Source of the DNA: Kangiella spongicola
Lineage (GTDB): Bacteria > Pseudomonadota > Gammaproteobacteria > Enterobacterales > Kangiellaceae
NCBI RefSeq assembly: GCF_003194565.2
Contig: NZ_QICH01000002.1
Coordinates: 558,001 to 622,000, forward strand
Direction of reading: 5' to 3'
Length of the DNA: 64,000 nucleotides
The notes below the pieces were generated by a model. The model ran no database searches, was not told the DNA's origin, and saw only the letters and a program-made list of their open reading frames with translations. Each line of letters opens with the position of its first letter. Positions within the stretch are counted from its first letter, which is position 1. This document shows, piece by piece, positions 9,390-17,013 of the stretch. The translations under genes and the position numbers were made by a program.

Positions 9390-10708
9390 GCCACACACTC
9401 CTGAACCACTGTTTTTGGCTTATTCGAGGCAAACTCAACACACTGCGCGATTTGTGCATAATCATTAATGCCAAGCCAGTAAACCTTCCACTCACCGCTT
9501 TTAACAAAACCATCGGCAACATTGGCGTAAAACTTGTTAATCGGATTATCAAGTGCCGCACGCCAAAATAGCTTAGGATTCTTCCTAGTGACTTTTTCCC
9601 ATAAAGCCTTGCCAATACCAGCACCTTTGGCGTCATCACTGACGACAAACTTATCCAAATATGGCACACCCTCGGCATGACTTAACACCACCGCGGCGCG
9701 ATAGCATTCGGTCACATACACTTTATAAAGCTCAACCTCATCGAAGTAGCGATTATCAAGCCGCTTATGAAAAGAGGACTCAATGAGATGTCGTAATTTT
9801 GTAGTGTCGATAGCAGACCAAGAAGTAGCGTCCAAGACTTTTTCACCCATGTTGACTAGCGTCCCAGAGCCTTTATCGGTAAACAGCTCCTTTGCGAGAT
9901 GCTCTGGCTTGGTTATCGACACAGAAGTCGCCGATGGCATCTCCTCTAAGATCTCCTTAATTTTCTCAAGCTTTAGCTTCATACCTGAATGAACCCAAGG
10001 CTGTTTTATTAAATGCTGATAATCATTAACAATACTGATATTCGGCATAATAGCCCCGCTATCATCGAGTACGCCACCGGTTTCCGTTAAGAAAATAATT
10101 TTGTAGGGCTCGATCGCTTGCGCCAGACTAAAAGTAGCGGAGTCTGCATTAACATTTACTATCTGACCTTGAGCCGTTTCACCTAGCGGACTCACCACAG
10201 GCACCCTACCCTTACGGATCGTTTTCAATAACTGCTCGCTATCGACGGCAGTGATAGTGCCGACCAAACCTAACGTATTTTCATGCTGTAATTCACACTC
10301 GAAAATCCCCGAATAAAAAGGTGTGGCATCAACACCCGCTTCTTTGAGTTGCGAGGTTAAATTATGATTCTCGCCAATAAAAACGTCTCTCGCCGCTTTT
10401 AATACTTCGGGGCTTGTTACTCTTTGGCCTTCGATAAAATCGACCTTAATTGATTTATCGTTTAGATGCTGGGTTAGCTGTGGTCCAGCGCCGTGAACAA
10501 TAATTGGAGTTAGGCCTACTTGCTTGAGGAAAGTTAGCGATGCTACAAGCTTTGGCATTTCTTCTTGTAGGATTTTCCCGCCAACTTTAATCACCGCAAA
10601 CTTTAAGCCTTGCTCCGAGGAAAAGCGCTTCAAATACTTTCTAATTTGGGTTTCGCTATCGATTACTGTCAATAGCTTATAGACGGTGTCTTTGACTGAA
10701 TTAGCCAT
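9386..10708 (-). CDS. argB: Bifunctional N-acetylglutamate kinase / N-acetylglutamate synthase (ArgB-ArgA fusion)
   Basis: A 440-residue two-domain protein: an amino-acid kinase (NAGK-like) domain, about residues 1-285, with KVGGKIL and HGAGPQLTQHL motifs and an N-terminal helical extension, followed by a GNAT acetyltransferase domain, about 295-430, with the acetyl-CoA loop region GAGIGKALW. Such NAGS/K enzymes, known from Xanthomonas and Maricaulis, both make and phosphorylate N-acetylglutamate and replace separate ArgA and ArgB. ATG at 10708 overlaps the argE' end by 8 bases. Both activities are inferred from family and context. Confidence 0.93.
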   Translation of the reverse strand: MANSVKDTVYKLLTVIDSETQIRKYLKRFSSEQGLKFAVIKVGGKILQEEMPKLVASLTFLKQVGLTPIIVHGAGPQLTQHLNDKSIKVDFIEGQRVTSPEVLKAARDVFIGENHNLTSQLKEAGVDATPFYSGIFECELQHENTLGLVGTITAVDSEQLLKTIRKGRVPVVSPLGETAQGQIVNVNADSATFSLAQAIEPYKIIFLTETGGVLDDSGAIMPNISIVNDYQHLIKQPWVHSGMKLKLEKIKEILEEMPSATSVSITKPEHLAKELFTDKGSGTLVNMGEKVLDATSWSAIDTTKLRHLIESSFHKRLDNRYFDEVELYKVYVTECYRAAVVLSHAEGVPYLDKFVVSDDAKGAGIGKALWEKVTRKNPKLFWRAALDNPINKFYANVADGFVKSGEWKVYWLGINDYAQIAQCVEFASNKPKTVVQECVA

Positions 10709-11810
10709 GAGTTAACATCCTCCAATAAGCAGCCAGAACAGCTTCCAACTGACTGATTTCAACCCATTCATTGGCCGTGTGAGCTTGCTGTATAGAGCCG
10801 GGACCAAAGACGAGCGCCGGAAACCCGGCTTCTGAAAAAAGTGCGGCCTCTGTCCAAAAGTTCACGGCTCCGCCAATTGGTAGCTCTAACTCTGTGGCCA
10901 AATGAAGGTTTTTTTCATAACCGTTATTAGAAGGTAGCGCAGGTGCTTTAAAACCAACCGTCACTTGCTCCAGACTAAGGTCGGATTGCTCAAGCAGGTC
11001 GACTAAAGTCCCCTCAACATCACAGCCAGGCAAAGGTCTAAGGCCAAACTTTACCTCTGTGTTTGGAGCTATAATATTAGGCTTAATACCGCCCTCAAGC
11101 TTACCAATATTAAAACAACTGCCTTTAAGATCTTCGAAGCCCTCGCTCAACTGATGCTTAGCCCAATCAATCGCTTTACTCATCCACTGGGCAGCTTGGT
11201 GGTTACTGTTTTCTGATAAGGCGCGGGGCTCAGAGCTATGGCCGCTTTCTGCGTTAAAATTTGCCGTAGCGGTTATAATTCCACGATGTGCTAAAACTGC
11301 TTTTCCTTGGGTTGGTTCGGCGACAATGATTCCTTTATAAGCGTGCTCCTTTTCCAAAAAAGAGCGAATACATAAACTGTTACCGTGCTCTTCGTCCGAC
11401 GAAAATAAAACCGCATAATCTTCCGCGCCACATTCAATACACGCCAACATGCAGGCGGCCGCACCTTTAATATCACAAGCCCCTAAACCGTATAACTTAT
11501 TATCGTTTTCTATCAGCGTAAAAGGATCTGAGTCCCAACCGTCGGTTACCGGAACCGTATCGATGTGATAGTTGAACAAGTATTGAGGCTGACCTTTCGT
11601 TGCCAAAATATTAATCGAGCCATTGCCATAATCCATCACCTCAACGGTTGCACCCGGTAGCTGACTCCGTAGGTACTCGATAATCCCTGAGGCCTTAATG
11701 TTCCTTGGTGGATTGCTGGTATCAAAACTAACCAAAGCGGCTAAATGTTTTTTAACCTGTTGCACTGTTGGCGTCGCTAATCCTTCAGTTTTGTTGCATG
11801 CAACAGTCAT
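10701..11810 (-). CDS. argE': N-acetyl-L-citrulline deacetylase (ArgE', M20 family)
   Basis: M20-family zinc deacylase. Metal-site motifs are HIDTVPVTDGWDSDP, CDIKGAA and SSDEEHGN, with VAEPT and AHRGI following. The sequence and its place beside an acetylornithine carbamoyltransferase fit the Xanthomonas acetylcitrulline deacetylase rather than classical acetylornithine deacetylase. The ORF extends to an upstream start at 11846, but ATG at 11810 has a perfect AAGGAGGTG ribosome binding site and an ATGA overlap with the argG stop, giving 369 residues. It removes the acetyl group so that ArgG can use citrulline. Substrate is inferred. Confidence 0.88.
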   Translation of the reverse strand: MTVACNKTEGLATPTVQQVKKHLAALVSFDTSNPPRNIKASGIIEYLRSQLPGATVEVMDYGNGSINILATKGQPQYLFNYHIDTVPVTDGWDSDPFTLIENDNKLYGLGACDIKGAAACMLACIECGAEDYAVLFSSDEEHGNSLCIRSFLEKEHAYKGIIVAEPTQGKAVLAHRGIITATANFNAESGHSSEPRALSENSNHQAAQWMSKAIDWAKHQLSEGFEDLKGSCFNIGKLEGGIKPNIIAPNTEVKFGLRPLPGCDVEGTLVDLLEQSDLSLEQVTVGFKAPALPSNNGYEKNLHLATELELPIGGAVNFWTEAALFSEAGFPALVFGPGSIQQAHTANEWVEISQLEAVLAAYWRMLTHG

Positions 11811-13018
11811 GAAGCACCTCCTTTGGCCAGCTGAACGCTCGACCAAGTGGCGGTACTTTGTCCAAACAGTTTGATAAAGCCAGTCGCTTCTTCTATGCCC
11901 CAGTTTGCTTTTTGCGCATACTCAACTTCCTGATTGATAATCATGTGAGGACTAGAAACAGCCACCGCTTCTAAGTGGCCTGGCGAAAGCTTTAATTCGA
12001 CCATACCGCTGACATTCTGCTGCGAGCTTTGAAGGAACTCTTGAATATTGTTCGTTAGTGGGTCGAAGTAAAAACCTTGATACACAAGGTCAACCCACTT
12101 TTTGCTTAAAATAGGTTTGAAATGGTTTTGCTGCTGGGTCAATACCACTTCCTCTAAGGCTTTGTGCGCCACAAACAGTCCTTTTAAAGCCGGCGCCTCG
12201 AAAACAATCCGTCCTTTTAAGCCAATAATGGTATCGCCAGTATAAATGCCTCGACCAATTCCGTAGTCGCCTAGCAGGCTATTCAACTGCTGCATGGCAC
12301 TCACGCCATCAACCGATTCACCGTTAAGTTTCACTAGCTCGCCTTGGGCAAACTCTAGGCTTACTGTTTCAGAAGTTTTACTGACCTGATGCGGCTGCTT
12401 GGTAATAATGTAAGTGTTATCTTCTGGCGCTTGCCACTTATCAATCGCACCACCAGATACAGTGACGCCCAGCAGGTTTTCATTTACGCTGTATTGTTTA
12501 TGAACAGCTGAAACTTGATGGCCTTTTTCTTTGAGGTAGTCAATTTCATACTGCCTAACGTCTGTGACGTTTTTTTGAATATCACGGATTGGCGATAAAA
12601 TGACTAAGTCACTTAAAGCTTTTATCGATAGATCAAAACGAACTTGATCATTGCCCATGCCAGTACAGCCGTGGGCAACGTATTGGGTTTTAAGTTTCTT
12701 GCACAGTTGAACAGCTTCTTTCGCAATTAAATAACGATCGGCGCATAACACTGGGTATTGATCTTGATAAAGACTCCCGCCCCAAACCAAAGGCTTGATG
12801 ATGGAGTCCCACAACTCTTTTTGCCCATCGACTGTCCAATGTTTTGTCGCGCCTAATGTCATCGCGGTTTGTTCGATGTCGTTGATACTTTTAGTGCTGA
12901 TGCCACCGGTATTTACAAATAGAGTATGCACTTCAAATCCTTGATCCAACAAATAAGGCACGCAAAAACTCGTATCCAAACCACCTGAAAATGCTAAAAC
13001 TACTTTTTCTTTACTCAC
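11807..13018 (-). CDS. argG: Argininosuccinate synthase
   Basis: ATP-dependent condensation of citrulline with aspartate. N-terminal PP-loop motif LAFSGGLDTSFC; other family segments include YVAHGCTGMGNDQVRF and LYQDQYPVLCADR. The ORF opens at a GTG (13027) that lies within the ribosome binding site AAGGTG; the next GTG (13018) has about 8-nt spacing and gives a 403-residue protein starting MSKEKVVLAF, so I prefer it. Either start is possible. The AOTCase stop codon overlaps this ribosome binding site, indicating translational coupling. Confidence 0.95.
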   Translation of the reverse strand: MSKEKVVLAFSGGLDTSFCVPYLLDQGFEVHTLFVNTGGISTKSINDIEQTAMTLGATKHWTVDGQKELWDSIIKPLVWGGSLYQDQYPVLCADRYLIAKEAVQLCKKLKTQYVAHGCTGMGNDQVRFDLSIKALSDLVILSPIRDIQKNVTDVRQYEIDYLKEKGHQVSAVHKQYSVNENLLGVTVSGGAIDKWQAPEDNTYIITKQPHQVSKTSETVSLEFAQGELVKLNGESVDGVSAMQQLNSLLGDYGIGRGIYTGDTIIGLKGRIVFEAPALKGLFVAHKALEEVVLTQQQNHFKPILSKKWVDLVYQGFYFDPLTNNIQEFLQSSQQNVSGMVELKLSPGHLEAVAVSSPHMIINQEVEYAQKANWGIEEATGFIKLFGQSTATWSSVQLAKGGAS

Positions 13019-13028
13019 AACTTTCACC

Positions 13029-14030
13029 TTAAGAATGATTAATTAATGTATTCATCATGGATTTCTGCACATGCAGGCGGTTTTCGGCTTCTTGAATCGC
13101 AATGCAGTTTTTCGAATCGACCACGCCGTCTGTCGCTTTGATATTTCGTCTCAGCGGTAAGCAGTGGCTAAACAATGCATTATTGGTTTTTGCCATCTTG
13201 TTTTCGTCAACCATGAAGTGTTTGTATTGATTTCTGATAGGCTTTTCCTTCTGCCACTGCCCAAAATATGGCAGAGCTCCCCAACTTTTGGCATAAACAA
13301 CATCAACCCCTTCATAAGCACTGTCGATATCATGGGAAATCGTCAGTTTGTTTCCGTGTTGTGCGCTGTAGCTCTGCCCTAGCTGCATGTAATGCTCATC
13401 CAATAAATAGTCTTCATTCGGGCAAAGCACAGTCACGTCCATGCCAAACTTAGTGGCAATCATTAAAGACGAGTTTGCCACCGCGGTATTCAAGGGCTTT
13501 GGATGATAGGTCCAAGTGAGTAAATATTTCTTACCCTTTAGGTCACCAAGATTTTCTTGTAGCGCCATAATATGCGCTAACTCTTGGCAGGGGTGGGTAA
13601 TAGTTTCCATGTTGACCACTGGCACAGTCGAGAACTGGGCGAGACTTTTAATCAACAAATCCTGACGGTCGTCTTGCCAGTTTTCAAACTTGGGGAAAGC
13701 TCTTACTGCAATCAGATCGCAGTATGCGGACAGAACTTGAGCTACCTCCTTGATGTGCTCCTCGGCTTCACCATCCATCACAGAGCCTAGCTCAAATTCA
13801 ATAGGCCAAGCGTCTTTTCCCGGCTGTAATACCACGGCTTGCCCGCCAAGCTGATGCACTCCGAGTTCAAAGCTAGTACGAGTTCGTAACGATGGGTTAA
13901 AAAATAATAATGCTACTGATTTATTCTTAAGCAGAGGCTGAAACTTGTTTTGCTTCAGCTCCACTGCAAAGTCGATCATTTCTTGTAAAGCACTTTGCGA
14001 CCAATGCTCGGTACTTAAAAAATGTTTCAT
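13029..14030 (-). CDS. argF': N-acetylornithine carbamoyltransferase (Xanthomonas-type AOTCase)
   Basis: Transfers the carbamoyl group to N-acetylornithine, giving N-acetylcitrulline. 333 residues. The carbamoyl-phosphate loop reads FFNPSLRTRTSFE, where ordinary ornithine carbamoyltransferase has STRTR. The segment KDAWPIEF-VMDG-EEHI matches Xanthomonas campestris AOTCase, including the glutamate (E90 here) that favours acetylated over succinylated ornithine. HPCQELAH and CLPLRRNIKATD (with the lysine carbamylated in the Xanthomonas enzyme) are intact. ATG at 14030 is preceded by AGGA. First structural gene after the putative attenuator. Confidence 0.95.
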   Translation of the reverse strand: MKHFLSTEHWSQSALQEMIDFAVELKQNKFQPLLKNKSVALLFFNPSLRTRTSFELGVHQLGGQAVVLQPGKDAWPIEFELGSVMDGEAEEHIKEVAQVLSAYCDLIAVRAFPKFENWQDDRQDLLIKSLAQFSTVPVVNMETITHPCQELAHIMALQENLGDLKGKKYLLTWTYHPKPLNTAVANSSLMIATKFGMDVTVLCPNEDYLLDEHYMQLGQSYSAQHGNKLTISHDIDSAYEGVDVVYAKSWGALPYFGQWQKEKPIRNQYKHFMVDENKMAKTNNALFSHCLPLRRNIKATDGVVDSKNCIAIQEAENRLHVQKSMMNTLINHS

Positions 14031-14079
14031 GGCAATTCCTGTTAGTCATGCCATCGGAGGGGAGATTTTAGAGGTGCAT

Positions 14080-14107
14080 AAAAAAACCCAGCCGATGGCT
14101 GGGTTTT
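14080..14107 (-). terminator. Intrinsic terminator in the arg leader (putative attenuator)
   Basis: A perfect 11-bp inverted repeat, AAAACCCAGCC / GGCTGGGTTTT with a 3-nt loop, followed on the minus strand by seven T residues. It lies between the 34-codon leader ORF and argF', only about 50 nt before the argF' ATG, so it would stop transcription before the operon unless prevented from folding. Its 5' arm (CCCAGCC) can also pair with GGCTGGG inside the leader ORF (14151-14157), giving an antiterminator. Confidence 0.88.
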
Positions 14108-14126
14108 AAATTCTGTTGTGTGACGA

Positions 14127-14231
14127 TTATTTGGACAACACGATGCTCTTCCCAGCCGATTGGATGCGGCTGCGACGTCGCTGCTGTACTGTAGCAACTT
14201 GTGCTGAATGTAAGTTTGTTACTAATGTCAT
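14127..14231 (-). CDS. Arginine-rich leader peptide of the arg operon (putative attenuator peptide)
   Basis: A 34-codon ORF (ATG at 14231, TAA at 14127) with four arginine codons in five positions: codons 18-22 read R-R-R-S-R (CGA CGT CGC AGC CGC). Segment 1, CAGCCG (14172-14167), overlapping the Arg codons, can pair with segment 2, CGGCTG (14158-14153). Segment 2 can instead pair with segment 3, the 5' arm of the terminator. The arrangement mirrors trp/his leaders: a ribosome stalled for charged tRNA-Arg would mask segment 1 and free segment 2 to block the terminator. The ribosome binding site is weak (AGG about 14 nt upstream). Translation and regulation are inferred. Confidence 0.68.
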   Translation of the reverse strand: MTLVTNLHSAQVATVQQRRRSRIQSAGKSIVLSK

Positions 14232-14298
14232 TTCTGTGAAAGCCTAAGTATTTACTTAATCGTCATTGGTGGTCTTTAGTGACCTTTTCGCTAGAAAG

Positions 14299-14334
14299 CC
14301 TTGCAAATCTACACCTAAAAATAATCGCTGTAAA
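14299..14334 (-). promoter_or_regulatory. Possible sigma-70 promoter of the arg leader transcript
   Basis: Minus-strand TTTACA (14334-14329) and TAGATT (14311-14306) are separated by 17 bp, predicting a start near 14299 and a leader of about 70 nt before the leader-peptide ATG. Matches are 5/6 and 4/6 to consensus. No convincing ArgR operator (paired TGAAT-type half-sites) was seen near it. Confidence 0.35.
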
Positions 14335-14572
14335 TATAATTTTGATAGTCTTTTGAATTCTTTTTAGAGCGAGCAGTAAAGTTGAAAACCCCAGTTTTCG
14401 CTAAGTCACTGATCTTATTTGTGCTTATCATGTGAAATCCGCTTGCTTCGCCCCACTTTTACATCTTGTTACGATTTCAATCATCAGCAAACTCCTTCTA
14501 ACTTTGTTATCGCTGACGAACTTGGTAGTCTTACCTTTTATTGCACGATTATGTATGTTTTGGGGAGACACC

Positions 14573-16075
14573 ATGAAACAGCTTGCTTACTCTGCGCTAC
14601 TCGCAGTGAGTCTAACCTTTAGCCAAATCACTTTGGCTGATGAGAAAAAAGATACAACACCAAATCCTTATCCTGAAGAAAAAACAGTGGTCACTGAACA
14701 CACCACTAAAGTCGGTGGCAAAACTATAAAGTACACCGCCACTACAGGTAACTCCTTTGTATACAACGATAAAAACGAAGTTATCGGTTCGATTTTCTTC
14801 ACTGCTTACACCAAAAAAGGCGCCGATCCGAAAAAACGCCCTATCACTTTTACCTACAACGGCGGCCCAGGCTCTGCCTCTGTTTGGTTACACATGGGCG
14901 CTTTAGGCCCAAAGCGCGTAGTCATGGATAAAGAAGGTTTTGCCTTAAAGCCCCCCTTCGAATACATCGATAACGAATACTCAATTTTAGATCTCACCGA
15001 TATCGTCTTTATCGACCCAGTAGGCACTGGATACAGTCGTGCGCACGACAAAGGTACTGACAAAGATTTTCACGGTGTTTGGGAAGATATTAGCTCCGTT
15101 TCAGAGTTTATTCGTCTTTATATGACGCGAAACGAGCGCTGGAGCTCCCCTAAATTTTTAGCGGGTGAAAGCTACGGCACCACTCGCTCGGCTGGTATTG
15201 CTTACCACATGGGGCAAAATCACGGCGTTTATTTTAATGGCATTATGCTGATTTCAAGCGTGCTTGACTTCCGTCTTGATGACTTTAGTGATCGCAACGG
15301 CATTCTAGCGCCAGTCACCATGTTACCGAGTTATACTGCTGCTGCTTGGTATCACAACAAACTTAAAGCGCCTTTAAGCAGTGACCTAGAAAGCTCCATC
15401 GAGCAGGCCAAAGAGTTCGCCATGAACGACTATGCGCTGGCCTTACTGCAAGGTGACAACCTAGAGCCTCGTCGCAAACTAGCCATCGCCGAGCGTGTGG
15501 CTGACTTCACAGGCCTTTCTGTAGACCTGGTGCTAGAGAAAAACCTGCGCATTACTTTGAATGACTTTTTACATAACGTAAAGCGCAAAGAAGGCGAAAC
15601 CATTGGTCGCCTAGACGGTCGTTTCACAACGCCAGAATTAGACGCTATGAATAAACGTGGCTATCGTGATCCAAGTTATATGGCAATTCATGGTACTTAC
15701 ACAGAAACCTTGATGACCTATCTTTCTAAAGAGCTGAATTACAAGTCTGACTTGCCGTACCATATTTTAGGTGGCGGTGTTAAAAGCTGGAATTACGACG
15801 AGTTCAACCGTCAGAGCAACGACATCAGCGACAAGCTCACAAGCGCCATGTTACGCAACCCAGATATGCAAGTTTATGTCGGTAACGGTTATTACGACTT
15901 CGCCACGCCATTCTTTGCAACAGAATACACCTTCTCACACATGGGTCTACCAAAAGAACTTAAAGACAATGTTCATATGCATTACTACAAATCAGGCCAC
16001 ATGATGTATGTGCGTGAGCATGATTTGATTAAATTAAAGCAAGATTTAGCGGAATTCTTCAAGAAATCACTGTAG
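14573..16075 (+). CDS. Secreted S10-family serine carboxypeptidase
   Basis: Alpha/beta-hydrolase of peptidase family S10. Start chosen at ATG 14573, which has a GGGGAGA ribosome binding site and opens a clear signal peptide (MKQLAYSALLAVSL, cleavage near residue 22 after ITLA). The ORF extends further upstream but without such support. 500 residues. YNGGPGSAS provides the oxyanion hole; the catalytic triad is apparent as Ser200 in GESYG, Asp442 in YYDFATP and His476 in KSGHMMY. Substrate is unknown; a role in extracytoplasmic peptide or oligopeptide degradation is likely. It is divergent from the arg operon. Confidence 0.92.
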   Translation: MKQLAYSALLAVSLTFSQITLADEKKDTTPNPYPEEKTVVTEHTTKVGGKTIKYTATTGNSFVYNDKNEVIGSIFFTAYTKKGADPKKRPITFTYNGGPGSASVWLHMGALGPKRVVMDKEGFALKPPFEYIDNEYSILDLTDIVFIDPVGTGYSRAHDKGTDKDFHGVWEDISSVSEFIRLYMTRNERWSSPKFLAGESYGTTRSAGIAYHMGQNHGVYFNGIMLISSVLDFRLDDFSDRNGILAPVTMLPSYTAAAWYHNKLKAPLSSDLESSIEQAKEFAMNDYALALLQGDNLEPRRKLAIAERVADFTGLSVDLVLEKNLRITLNDFLHNVKRKEGETIGRLDGRFTTPELDAMNKRGYRDPSYMAIHGTYTETLMTYLSKELNYKSDLPYHILGGGVKSWNYDEFNRQSNDISDKLTSAMLRNPDMQVYVGNGYYDFATPFFATEYTFSHMGLPKELKDNVHMHYYKSGHMMYVREHDLIKLKQDLAEFFKKSL

Positions 16076-16110
16076 GCTCAGCACTCCTCAATATTAGTAG
16101 TTTTTTAATG

Positions 16111-16307
16111 TTCCTTTTCTTGCTTGCCCAAGAAAAGGAACCAAAAGAAAGGCACCCCAGTCGTTAGGCCCTTCGGGCTACCCTCAATCTTTCAAGTTAT
16201 TGACGCGCCACCAAACGAAACATCCTGTTTCGTCTTGGCTAAATTGGGCTATCCCTGCCCAATTTACGCTATAACTTGAATGCTTTCAGCTAACTCCCAA
16301 GGGGGAT
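16111..16307 (+). repeat. Multi-hairpin dispersed element, long copy A
   Basis: The 318-base gap between the peptidase and efpL is largely filled by a chain of stems: S1 16111-16121/16130-16140 (11 bp), S2 GCCC-TTC-GGGC at 16168-16178, S3 16191-16200/16271-16280 (10 bp) enclosing S4 16216-16222/16226-16232 and S5 16240-16249/16257-16266. A second copy at 59700-59906 keeps the same order of stems with compensating base changes, and a shortened copy lies at 35001-35080. The element ends near AAGGGGGATC. Confidence 0.82.
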
Positions 16308-16393
16308 CAAAAGCCATTCCTCCAGATTTAAGTATTCCAAAAAGTCTAGATTCCCCATAGAATGGTTTCAATTTAAAACTCCGGGATTATACG

Positions 16394-16963
16394 ATGCCTA
16401 AAGCTAGTGATATCAAAAGAAACATGGCCGTTGAATATAACGGTAAATTATTAGTGGTGAAGAATATCGAAGTCAGCAGCCCAAGCGCACGAGGCGCAGC
16501 GACTTTGTATAAAATGCGTTTTACTGATGTGCAGGCGGGCTCTAAAGTGGAGCACACTTTTAAAGGTGACGATCAGCTGACTTTGGTTGACCTAAGCAAG
16601 CATCCTGCGACTTATTCTTATGAAGAAGGCGATACGGTTATCTTCATGGATAGCGAAGATTACAGCCAATACACCTTCAATCGCGAAGATATTGAAGAAG
16701 AGTTGCTGTTTATTACTGACGACATCCAAGACTTAAAAGTCGTTACTGCTGACGACAAAGTGGTTGGCTTGGAGCTTCCTCAGTCGGTCGAAATGGTCAT
16801 TAAACAAACCGATCCTTCGATTAAAGGTGCTTCGGCGACCGCTCGAACCAAACCCGCAGAATTCGATACAGGTTTAATTATTCAAGTTCCTGAATACATT
16901 TCGACTGGCGAAAAGGTAAAAATAAATGTCGAAGAAAAGAAGTTTATGAGCCGCGCGGATTAA
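16394..16963 (+). CDS. efpL: Elongation factor P-like protein EfpL (YeiP)
   Basis: EF-P paralogue that helps ribosomes through difficult proline-type stalls. 189 residues with KOW-like N-domain and two OB domains. It is the YeiP/EfpL type, not canonical EF-P: the tip loop reads SPSARGAATLYK with an unmodified arginine (R33) where EF-P carries its modified lysine, and the C-terminus MSRAD is like YeiP. ATG at 16394 is used. Flanked by a hairpin-rich repeat upstream and a strong terminator downstream, so it is probably monocistronic. Confidence 0.93.
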   Translation: MPKASDIKRNMAVEYNGKLLVVKNIEVSSPSARGAATLYKMRFTDVQAGSKVEHTFKGDDQLTLVDLSKHPATYSYEEGDTVIFMDSEDYSQYTFNREDIEEELLFITDDIQDLKVVTADDKVVGLELPQSVEMVIKQTDPSIKGASATARTKPAEFDTGLIIQVPEYISTGEKVKINVEEKKFMSRAD

Positions 16964-16973
16964 AACCCATAAT

Positions 16974-17004
16974 AAAAAAGGGCTAGATTTACTAGCCCTT
17001 TTTT
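16974..17004. terminator. Bidirectional terminator between efpL and katA
   Basis: AAAAAAGGGCTAG-loop-CTAGCCCTTTTTT: a 13-bp perfect inverted repeat with A and T tracts on both sides, placed between the convergent efpL and catalase genes. It can serve both strands. Confidence 0.92.
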
Positions 17005-17013
17005 GTAGTGCCG

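Noticed and set aside
9379-9678. 99-codon minus-strand ORF overlapping the argB/A fusion
   Set aside because: Frame shadow of the acetyltransferase domain; the domain sequence is intact in the main frame.
14419-14622. ORF starting upstream of the S10 peptidase in another frame, and the 47-residue upstream extension of the peptidase ORF
   Set aside because: Neither has a ribosome binding site; the ATG at 14573 has GGGGAGA and starts a signal peptide.
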